This document shows positions 29,831 through 39,200 of a stretch of DNA of 64,000 nucleotides, in pieces. The stretch is taken from contig NC_092344.1 in the NCBI RefSeq assembly GCF_963676685.1, positions 46,708,830 through 46,772,829 of the forward strand, in the 5' to 3' direction. A program made the translations under genes and the position numbers. The first letter of the stretch is position 1; each line of letters starts with the position of its first letter. Source of the stretch: Mytilus edulis. Its lineage: Eukaryota; Mollusca; Bivalvia; Mytilida; Mytilidae. The notes under the pieces were generated by a model. That model did not search any database and had not been told where the DNA came from. It was given only the letters and a program-made list of their open reading frames with translations.

Positions 29831-30265
29831 GGGAAAACGGTAGTATTTAATTTTCCCAGCATTAGGTTGGCCTTTTGTGTACCCAAGGCAGGTGAAGGAA
29901 GTCAAATTAGGAGCGCTGTGATTGGATGTAAGGGTACAATATATTTTTTATTTATCTATGAATAACTGCAGTGTGTATATTTACAATATAAATTTTAAAA
30001 CCTATTGAAATATTTTCTAGAGAATTATTCGAAAAGACTTGCAAAATTTCATAAATTTGGTGCAAAATGACGGTGGGCATGGATAACATAAACAAGATCC
30101 GTTGGAAGTTGGTCATGATCCTATTTGGCTTTAATTTTTAAAACAGAGTAATAAAGTACTAACACAACATATAACTGTTTTATCCAGGTTTTTATCTTAA
30201 AAAGTGGTAAATTTAGAAAATGTTAACATTGTCGCCTATGGCAGAATAAATAGTACCGTTTTCCC
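29831..30265. mobile_element. 435-bp TIR element, copy 5, forming the right end of the satellite array
   Basis: The left side is the usual satellite sequence ending in TATA. The element is complete to its last CCC at 30265. The sequence then changes to TTAATTTAG and never returns to the satellite. The array edge therefore coincides to the base with the end of the inverted repeat, and the right flank (TTAA) does not match the left (TATA). This fits recombination or transposition using this terminus and does not fit a fresh insertion. Confidence 0.92.
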
Positions 30266-31557
30266 TTAATTTAGTTTGTGCTAATTAGAAAAATGTTCAT
30301 GTCTGATTTATCTTTTATCATATATATTTCCCTACACCTATACTCAATTGGTAATTGCAATAAAAACAAACCTTAATTAGTCTCCTACCTGTCAATTCAA
30401 AGTTGACAAAAATCACAAAAAATTAACAAAAGATTATAATTCAGGTTTATAGAAAAGTATTACTTGAATATATAACAGTTATTATCAAATATTAATATGA
30501 AGATCATTATAAAACAATGAATGTACATGTATATACAATATCTTTTATAAGATAAAAGGTATATAATAGTATTATATGTCTCTGCTTAGGCTAATGATGA
30601 CTTTTCAATACTGTAACAGTTTATTTTTTTACTGAAGTAGACATGCTTAACCAAACCATTTTAGTATGTTAAAAATTTATCAAATATGAATAACAAACAG
30701 GTTCATTTAATGACTAAAAACACAATTTTAGATTTTTTTCATTGTAATCAGAATGTAATCAAAAAGTAATCATGATTACAGGGTATTTTGAAAAGTAATT
30801 GATTAAATTAAATTACATGTAATCAGATTTTTGGCTGATTAATGATTACACTGATTACTTGAAAAATTGTAATAAATTACAGCTGATTAACGATTACAAT
30901 TACAATTACCCCAAGTGTGCTTAACATAGGTGATGCGTGGCACCACTACGATTGAAGACCAGTAGGTTTGAAAATCTGAATAGAGGAGAGCGTGTGTGTT
31001 TTTAATGTAATGAAACTGTCAATGAAGAATCCCATATATGTTTACAATGTCAGCTTTGTCAGGGTTTTAGAAAGAGCCTTGATGAACTTTTCAAAGTTTG
31101 TATATTATAGATATAGCAATAGTTTTATTACTGTTGAATATACTTTCCTATGTATCGATTGTAGCTTTTATCGTCTCTCATAACTCTATATGTTATGTTT
31201 CGTGTACTTTTGGGTTTTTTTTCTTTTTTAATCATAGCTTTGTTTCTTTATTTTCGACATATGAGTTTGAATTTCCCTATGTAATCTTTCGCAACTCTTT
31301 CAAATGATATCTGTATTTTTATACGAAATTCTTTTATCAGCATCATTAATATATTCAATTGGGATTACAATAAAACACATTAATACACTACGACTTTATT
31401 GACTTTGCCTATGAACAACCGTATAATAATTGATCTATTACTGAGTGGTAAACTAGTCGAAACAGCTTATGAGAGGGTTCCTCGTCTGATATCAACAACA
31501 AAATTTCAAATAGGCAAAGTATATAAGAGGTATTGACATCTACTAAGCTTATATATG
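30266..31557. other. AT-rich non-coding DNA right of the satellite
   Basis: I find no convincing exon, RNA gene or retroelement protein here. Short open frames near 30992-31307 have no recognisable motif and look like chance. The only structured stretch is the GTAATCA cluster listed separately. Confidence 0.6.
30741..30910. repeat. Cluster of GTAATCA / TGATTAC words
   Basis: More than a dozen GTAATCA-like words and their complement TGATTAC occur within 170 bp in both orientations, ending in a run of 'GATTACAATTACAATTACC'. TAAT-core words resemble homeodomain sites, but density and mixed orientation fit a degenerate dispersed repeat at least as well. No function can be assigned from sequence alone. 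Confidence 0.6.
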
Positions 31558-31559
31558 TA

Positions 31560-31672
31560 GGACTCTAAAGTGCGATGGTCTACGCTAAAGTACGATGGTG
31601 TCGCACGCTAAAGTGCGATGGTTGTTTGTTCGCTAAAGTAAGATGGTATATCACGCTAAAGTGCGATGTACC
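31560..31672 (+). repeat. Left subterminal array, five 'CTAAAGTGCGATGG' words
   Basis: Five copies of CTAAAGTnnGATG occur, three with the perfect AAAGTGCGATG core and two variants (AAAGTACGATG, AAAGTAAGATG), at uneven spacing. The outermost copy differs (CTCTAAAG for CGCTAAAG), as does its partner at the other end. They would suit repeated binding of a transposase or host protein. Confidence 0.85.
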
Positions 31673-32602
31673 AAAGGGTAAGGTTCGAGGGCTTTATAAA
31701 AAAAAAAACGTTAAAGAACACTCAATGCAACAATGGCCCTTTTGTATTATCTAGTATTATAAGGTGTATACCATAGATTTGAAAGGCAGTACAACTTAAC
31801 AGTAGCCTTAAGTGAATAATTTTCAAAGACCGACCACGTAATAATTGCTAAAAAGGTAATTTAGGTGTCACAGAATACTATATATTGCTTGTAAATGTTT
31901 TTTTGACAACTCGTGCGTATTAAATATTGTTATAATTGGTGTAGCTTGCCGTACATAGTCTATCGCTTATGGGTACACCTTCCCTTACAAATCGTCCTTT
32001 TTAAGTTAAAAGATACAAAATTCGATTATTGTCGGAATATGTAACATTTATTTGTTTAATTTAAATGAGAGAAATAAAAGGCGATGTTTTCCGAGCTTAA
32101 TTTTCTTCCTTTTTTGTAGCAACTACACATCCATGATAATGTTATATTTTCAGGCAATGTACAAACTAATGTTTTAGCCGATCAGTTATAACTTACGCAT
32201 GAAAATATGAACCTTTATATTGTACACGTTACTTTTCAATAAAAGCGACATTTTAAAGGGAACCGCAAAATAAACTGCAACATAAACGATGATTCAAATG
32301 TATCCGTTCGCTTCCAATAAAAGCAGGATACAGGATATCTATGCGAATACTGCTTGTATCTATTAGGCCTATAGTAAAACAATCGACTGCAGCAGGTTAC
32401 AAGTTCTTCTTCCAGCTACCGAAATAAAACACATTTTCTTTAGCCGACAAAGCACGGTTAGCTGATTTAAATTATCTAAGTTATTGGTTGAAAAGTTTTT
32501 AATGAAATATTTGTAATTTGTCTACCGGCGTGTTCATTTTCGGATTGTATAAACGACTGTTAACGTCATAATCAAACTACGTTTATAACGTCTATACTTT
32601 CG

Positions 32603-32706
32603 CGGACCATCGGACTTTAGCGTATGGAAGAATCGCACTTTAGCGTAGACCATCGCACTTTAGCGTGACCATCGTACTTTAGCGTCCCCATCGCACTTTA
32701 GAGTCC
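32603..32706 (-). repeat. Right subterminal array, five 'CATCGCACTTTAG' words
   Basis: Reverse complement of the left array: five copies of CATCGnACTTTAG within about 100 bp, the last reading CTTTAGAGTCC to mirror the left end. The matching count and mirrored outermost variant show the two arrays are one paired structure, able to fold into a long cruciform or hairpin. Confidence 0.85.
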
Positions 32707-32708
32707 TA

Positions 32709-33450
32709 CATATATATAATTATATTAGCTTGTCCGAATCAAAACGACCCAAATTACTACATGAAACCCTTTCCCTTAACATATTGTCAGAATCTTGATG
32801 TATTTGTCTATTTTAAAGTAGTGAGACTACATGTGTTACTTTATTTGTTATTAGATAACGTATATATTTGTAATAGTTTTAGAAATTTTAACTCTCTGAA
32901 ATCCTTTATCAATCATTCAATTTAAAAAATGATTGCAATCAAGTCTGAAAGTTAATTTTGAAAATTGTCCGTATACGCTTTATTTTTTTGCGTTGGCTGC
33001 ATTGCTTTTTAAAATATTCACAATAATCCAACAAAAAATACTAATAGCCTCTGTTGAAATGTTTCATTAGTGGCGTAATTCTAACGTCTTTTTATTTTGA
33101 TTTATACTAAAAGATTTCAAGTTCAAGCAAATTACGACTTTTACTAAATCGGTGCAATTGTTTTCCGATGATTTTGTCATGCATAGAAAAACATAAAACA
33201 ATTGTTTTTCTTCCAATTACACTGGTTCTAAGGTTCATTATGCCTTTTCATTTGCTCTTTCTCGACATAGTACCTGAACATCATACCAAAGAGTAGGTAA
33301 CCTAAAAAAAAACTATTTATTGTTAACAAACATGTTGCTATTTTCTAAAGATTTTTACATTTTTTTTACATTTTAACTGTGAAAACTGCTAATTGATAGT
33401 TGGTCGTTTAAAATGTCTAGTTTCAATTTTGTGACTCCAACATAGCAATA
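32709..33450. other. AT-rich DNA, nothing recognised
   Basis: No exon-like stretch, RNA gene or known repeat was found between the foldback element and the short dispersed repeat that begins at 33451. Confidence 0.5.
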
Positions 33451-33536
33451 AACTCATCATAGATACCAGGATAAAAAAGTTTGTATTCGCGCCAGACGAG
33501 CGTTTCGTCTACAAAAGAGTTATGAGTGATGCTCGA
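33451..33536 (+). repeat. Short interspersed repeat, 'GCCAGACG...GTTTCGTCTAC' family
   Basis: It begins with 'aactcatcatagatacc' and contains GCCAGACGAGCGTTTCGTCT followed by a degenerate 'agtgatgctcgaa'. An inverted copy of the whole segment lies at 56600-56683 and related pieces lie near 52745, 43915 and 56030. I recognise this as a very common mussel genomic repeat; the family name and any RNA polymerase III origin are not established here. Confidence 0.7.
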
Positions 33537-34321
33537 ATATTTGTTTAATATCAAATCAGACATGCGACTTTGTTTTTTTTTATAAGAATGAAACCTAACA
33601 TATCATTTAAAAGGAAATGTGGCCTTTAAAATGTAGAATACAATTAATAAGAACAGTTTAAAACTGATTGTTTGCTTAATAGTAACTTTGTGATTCGATG
33701 CAATTTTTAAACGTGACATTGTGACCTTAAGGGATACCCTACTGGAGCCACATAATTTGACAAGAATTTTGAGCATTTGAAATCAAAAGCAGTTACTCAT
33801 TATGTCTGTTTTTCTCAAATAACAAAAAGTGTCCAAAAGTTTGTCGAAAACAAACGGTCACACACTTTTTGATGTTACTTTTAAATGTTTCTACAACAAT
33901 TGTTTTGTGTGAAATATTTTGCAATTAACCTTATACTCTCTTTATAAGTTAGAATGAAAAAAGAATAATTTTAGGAATTTCGTAAGTTTAATAGTGTATT
34001 CCAATCAAAGTATTCTTCTTACTCTCTGGACTACATACATTGAAAATAAAATCATTAGGTTTGTATTCAATATGTTTAGTTTTTTATGTTATCTACATGT
34101 AAGAAATATATTTCATCATTTTTATATGTAATGGTTGAATAGTAAATTTGCAGTACACTCAACTCCAAAAGTTCCAGGTATATGAAAGGACAGTCAAACT
34201 CTTAATTTGAATATTTACCTACTTGAAGGTAATTCAAACAATCATTCGTTTCCTGACTTATTTAATTAGTTCATTAAAATACAAATGATGCAAGTTGTAT
34301 ACAAATGATGCAAGTTGACGT

Positions 34322-34946
34322 GTTTTTCAACAGACTGTCGGCATTCCAATGGGAACAAACTGTGCCCCTCTACTTGCCGACTTGTTTCTTTATTATTATG
34401 AGGCTGACTTCATACAGGAACTTCTTAGGAAGAAAGATAAGAAGTTAGCAATATCCTTTAACTCTACTTTTCGCTATATAGATGATGTTCTTTCACTAAA
34501 TAATTCAAAATTTGGTGACTATGTGGAACGCATCTATCCAATCGAGCTAGAGATAAAGGATACTACAGATACAGTTAAGTCGGCCTCATATCTTGACTTA
34601 CATCTAGAAATTGACAATGAGGGTCGGTTGAAAACAAAACTTTACGACAAAAGAGATGATTTCAGCTTTCTAATTGTGAACTTTCCATTTCTAAGTAGCA
34701 ACATTCCAGCAGCACCTGCATACGGGGTATATATCTCCCATTTGATACGATATTCCAGTGCTTGCTTTTCCTATCATGATTTTCTTGATAGAGGGTTGCT
34801 GCACAAGGAAGCTATTAAACCAAGAGTTCCAAATGGTGAAGTTGAAATCATCCCTTCGTAAATTTTACGGACGCCATCACGAGTTGGTTGACCATTATGG
34901 AATAACCGTTTCACAAATGATATCGGATATGTTCCTTACGTCGTAA
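34322..34946 (+). pseudogene. Reverse-transcriptase fragment of a non-LTR (probably Penelope-like) retroelement
   Basis: From 34322 the frame reads a VFQQTVGIPMGTNCAPLLAD segment, the B/C region of a reverse transcriptase, followed by FRYIDDVLS near 34470, the active-site box (YIDD, with two catalytic aspartates). Next comes SASYLDL and then NFPFLSSNIP and AYGVYISHLIRY, typical of this family's thumb side. The 5' part is missing: an in-frame stop (TGA at 34316-34318) precedes the fragment, beside a 17-bp duplicated word (ACAAATGATGCAAGTTG, twice). The frame shifts near 34800, and the related KFYGRHHELVDHYGI segment continues in another frame to a stop at 34946. It is a dead 5'-truncated copy. 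Assignment to Penelope-like elements rests on memory of similar proteins and is moderate. Confidence 0.82.
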
Positions 34947-35243
34947 CTACAATTCCCTTCCCTTTCATGAATGTGACCTACCGAATTATACTATTTACCG
35001 GATTTGTTATCACAAAAGCAACACGACGGGTGCCGCATGTGGAGCAGGATCTGCTTACCCTTCCGGAGCACCTGAGATCACCCCTAGTTTTTTGGTGGGT
35101 TCGTGTTGTTTATTCTTTAGTTTTCTATGTTGTGTCGTGTGTGCTGTTGTTTGTTTGTCTTTTTCATTTTTAGCCATGGCGTTGTCAGTTTGTTTTAGAT
35201 TTATGAGTTTGACTGTCCCTTTGGTATCTTTCGTCCCTCTTTT
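34947..35243 (+). mobile_element. 3' tail of the retroelement above
   Basis: About 270 bp from 'gtgacctaccg' to 'tcgtccctctttt' matches, nearly base for base, the segment at 53651-53932, including GCAACACGACGGGTGCC and GGATCTGCTTACCCTTCCGG. A decayed third copy lies near 59918-60215. Because the tail follows the reverse-transcriptase fragment directly, it is inferred to be that element's 3' untranslated end. Confidence 0.8.
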
Positions 35244-36110
35244 GTATAAATAAAATAGGTGCAATAAAACCATAGTTTGTCAAGAGATTAAACAATATGA
35301 ACAAAGAATGCCGAATGCCAAAAGATAAGCGAGATATAGACTTAATAATATTATATTCCATATAACTTCCGTCATCCTGATACGTTTACGCCAAACATTT
35401 TGCATTTAAATATAGAAAAAAAATTACATTTAATTGTTTGATTTCGAAAGGATATTAAGATGGTAAATGTTTCAATTATAAATCAATAGGAAGACTAGAA
35501 ATAGAACAAGTATTTTTGTTAGTTTAAAAAAAAACTATCCGATTTCTAAAAAACAGATATTAGAATTGCTGACCTTAACGTTTTGCTTTTTAATTTTTTT
35601 GCTTCATTGCTCCACATTAAGGTATATATAAAAGAGCTTCGGACGCACCAAATAAATGAAGTGGAGTTTTTTTTTAAATTTATTCTTAAGATCATGTTTT
35701 TTTCTTACATTGACTTCTAGCCCAAAACCTTAAGCACATGGAACCGCATAGAGGTTATACATGATCATCAGAGTTGAAATACATTCAGAAGATGTATGTA
35801 TATCGACTCACATTGTTAACATATCAAACAATGTTTTCTAGCTTGTATTTCGCCATAAGCACACTAGGTATGTGTTAGGTTTTAGATTTTCAAATGCGTT
35901 GGCCTCTAGCATCACGTAATTTAGATATCAATAGTCGAAATGAACATCTGGTGCAGTAAATTTTCAACGTTTGTTTTATAGCTGATGTATGTTAATGATA
36001 ATTAGAATTTTACTCGATACCACTTTTCTTGCCTTTTTTAATGATTTGTTTTGAATTCTTTTTCGTTTTCCACAATTTGTCTTTATCTTTTATCTTTAAT
36101 AACTAAGTTG
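35244..36110. other. Non-coding, nothing recognised
   Basis: AT-rich sequence without exon-like splice pairs, open frames of note or repeats seen elsewhere in the window. Confidence 0.5.
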
Positions 36111-36224
36111 ATGGTTGACATGTTGGTTTGTTTTTACAGTGATTAAGAATGTTGCACATTGTTAACTGCTCTGTCTCTTTTTGACATTTTTACCTGTTGT
36201 GTTTGTTTGTTTTGTTTAAACATC

Positions 36225-36490
36225 GATGTCGATGTGATGGCATTTGATGTGACATTCAGGTAAAAGTTTTAACTAGCTTTAAACCCAGGTTTTATCCACC
36301 ATTGGTTACATATGCCTGTACCAAGTCAGGTATATGGCAGTTGTTATCGATTCATTTGATGTGTTTGAGCTTTTGATTTTGCCATTTGATTAGGGACACT
36401 ATTAAAAGTGTGGTTGACATGAATACGAATACGTTTTGAATTTTCCTTGGAGTTTGGTATATTTGTGATTTTACTTTATTCCGGAGTTTA
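36225..36490 (+). repeat. Dispersed repeat 'CCTGTACCAAGTCAGG' family, copy 1
   Basis: It carries 'ccaggttttatccacca', then CCTGTACCAAGTCAGG, then 'tatggcagttgttatc' and 'gtgtttgagcttttgattttg'. The copy at 49735-49945 shares the same order of words, and shorter or diverged copies lie at 52900, 56865, 62290 and 63667. It is probably the 3' end of a retrotransposon that is abundant in mussels; that attribution is from memory. Confidence 0.75.
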
Positions 36491-39200
36491 TCGATGTTCA
36501 AATCTCATAATTCCTCTTAGAAGATACAAATCTGGGTAATCATATATCATAATTGGGTAAAATAAATATTTGTTATTAAAAAACGCATCTTAAAGAAGGC
36601 ACCACATTGATGAAAGGTAAATATAACTTAACGTTTTTAAGAACAATCATGGCAGTACGTCGTCTTGGTAATAAGAATAAAGAAACAAATTACATTTAAT
36701 TGGGGATACAATATAGCGAAGTTCGAATTTGTCATGTAAGAATATCTAAATTTCTTTAAAGTCGGCAATCACTAGCAAACTTATGTTACACGTTTTATTC
36801 ATGTAGACAACATACAAAATTACTACACATTAAAGAACTTGTAAGATATAAGATGTAGAAGTGCACCTTCATTTCAAATCAGAATAATTAAATCAATCTT
36901 GTAAAAATAACTAGCTACGCTAATTCCAAATAACCCGTTTCTTCACATAGTATTGAATGTTTTTATCCAAATTTACGCATACACAGAATTATCTTCGTCT
37001 TTTAATATATTTTAATATTCAGTTAGCAAGTTCAATGTTTAAATAGTATCCATAATAAAGTATCAAAAATCTTTTAATGGGTTTGATGTTAACTCTATAT
37101 TTAAGTTTATTATTTCGTTTTCTTGACTAGATACATCAGACTTCAAGTTTTAACACAGTTTTGGAATTCATCTGTAGATAGTGTTTATATCTATGCAATT
37201 TTCATCGTACGGTGAAATATTCAAATTATATAAATATCAAATATTTTAGAAATTTTAATATCAGACTGTTGCATTCTTTTATATTGATATAGGATTTTTC
37301 AAAGTTCTATTGTATTGCCAAAAATGTTCATGTTTTTATCTGCGGTAGTTAAGTTTATGTATTTTCTTATCAACAAATCTATTATGCTATGTTAACTCTG
37401 GTATCAACTATACTCATAGAAATCTCCAGTTAGAAGTGTTTGTAAAGTTTTAGCAATATATGATGTTTTTGTCAACATCTAGAGATTAGCAAAATAAAGA
37501 CACTTACGTGTATAGTCGGACCATATTAGTATTTACTCGTTTGGCTATAACCGGTCTGTATTATATGAGTATTTTGACTATACATTTATTTTTCGAATAT
37601 GCACGAGCAAGGTTTACCAATGTTCTATTGTCTTATGTGCGAAACAATAAGCAAATAGAAATAAGTAACAATGTAAGAATTTTCAGGAAATAGATATAAG
37701 ATATAACTTATGAGAATATAAATAGCAATGTGTATTTATACGTATTTTTTCCTTTTCTAGATTTAATGTAAAATTTCGATAAAAACCACACAATTGAGTA
37801 TGTTGTACAAATATAAAAATACAAGAAACATAAAAAAGGTAGGATTTCATTATATATGTTGAATATCATATGATACATAGTTTATAGAAATAGATAATAT
37901 CATGTAAATTGTTATGCAAGACAACCGTTTTAAGACAAGCGCCATGAGCGCGGTGAAGACATAATTTTTTCTTTCACTTTTCAATTTTAAGTGAAATAAA
38001 GCTATTTTTGTATACTTGACGAGAGTATATTTATATATTTCTATTTTCAATGCAATACACGGTGCATTATCTATCTTATTTTTTTGCATTCATATATCCA
38101 AGATGGTAGTTGATAATCAATTTTTAAAATTGTACAAATGTTATTATCTTGAAAAATATTTGTTCAGTATCTACCAAGTGCTTAAAAAGGCTTCATAACA
38201 TAACATCTCATCTTTTATCTAGTATTTGGACTTTAACTTCAATATTATCTTTAGCAATATAGACGAAAACGAAGATGCTTTTGTTTGAGAATATACTTTA
38301 ACATTACCGTTAATTTTTGTTTATAAACTGCTGCACTGTAAACTGCAACAAATATGCCGCACATATATACATGTATACAATAACGAAATTCCGAGAAGCA
38401 AATGTATTCACTAACTACGGACTAATGTGACGTAATGAAGTTGAAAGATTTATTGCATCATACTTCGATACATTATTTAGAGCAACAATGTGATTCCCGT
38501 GTTTTAAAAAGATATGCAATTAAATTGTAAAATTCTCCCGCGGCAAACAAATAAAATAAAGAAATCACTACATTTGAATATATGTATAAGACTATGTGTA
38601 CGATTATTTCAAACAAACTTGTAACCGTTTCACATATAAAAAAATATTTCATTTTGATTTATTTTCATTTCTCCCTCAAAGTACAAACAAATTACAGGAA
38701 ACGTTTCATTCCTAATAATAACTGTTAGTTGATACTGATTACTGGGACTTAAAAATAAATCTGCTTTCGTTTCCGAATACAAGTATATATAATATGCGCA
38801 TATCATATGTGTTGCAATTGTCAGTTAAAGCTGTATACTCATACCGAGAAATTATAGACATACATTAACTGAAACGGTAAAGGTGTCGTGATATATAACA
38901 TTTTTTTTTGTGAAATTTAACAATTTTTAGTGGTGAATATATATTTACATAAATTAACATTCGATTGTATCAGACTTTGAATTAAAATTCTTTACAAATG
39001 GAAGTACATCTATATAGAATACAAACCGAAATGTGTACTGACTGTAAAATTTATAGTTCAGATATTGGATCCCAAAACTGTTTCGTTCTGTTAACGAAAT
39101 TTCAGTTTATTTGGTTTAAAGCATTTTGGTATTTTTGGGGAAAATAAAAATAAAATTGAAAATTGAATTTGACACTATTCAATGAGAGAACTGCAGCAAC
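36491..39200. other. Upstream region of the five-exon gene, nothing recognised
   Basis: AT-rich sequence of about 2.7 kb. I see no exon that joins in frame to the gene starting at 39201 and no clear core promoter. Open frames of 60-79 codons near 37508, 37850 and 38016 have no recognisable features. Confidence 0.45.

Larger units (their letters stand above)
1..30265. repeat. 1229-bp satellite, near-identical tandem array (about 22.8 units, left end outside window)
   Basis: The same 1229-bp unit repeats head to tail; for example 'aggatgtcaatatt' recurs at 1, 1230 and 2459. Spacing is exactly 1229 except where a 435-bp element plus a 4-bp duplication adds 439 (one case 438, from a 1-bp deletion near 18388). 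I noticed about ten differences in 28 kb: a 1-bp loss and a 1-bp gain in the first unit near 490 and 515; a shared A near 2740 and 3969; one base near 3800; a shared T at 4438 and 9793; a 1-bp deletion near 18388; one base near 22197; a shared A near 25760 and 26989. The unit is AT-rich and holds no credible gene. Two short open frames (60 and 64 codons) recur only because the DNA is copied. Such uniformity implies recent amplification or continuing homogenisation. Assembly duplication is a weaker alternative, given the private variants. Confidence 0.98.
31560..32706. mobile_element. 1147-bp foldback-type element with motif-array ends
   Basis: The ends are perfect inverted repeats beginning GGACTCTAAAGTGCGATGG. 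They are flanked by TA at 31558-31559 and 32707-32708. Beyond the TA the flanks are TATATATG and CATATATA, so the empty site would have been an AT-rich palindrome, a common target for TA-inserting elements. Inside each end the word CGCTAAAGTGCGATGG is repeated with spacers, five times on each side and in opposite orientation. The roughly 900-bp middle has no open frame of note, so the element is non-autonomous. A TA duplication suggests a Tc1/mariner-type transposase supplied in trans, but the repeated subterminal words are more typical of foldback or Mutator-like elements. Confidence 0.85.

Noticed and set aside
1..30265. CRISPR-like or rDNA-like array
   Set aside because: Unit length, lack of spacers, eukaryotic context and absence of any rRNA sequence exclude both.
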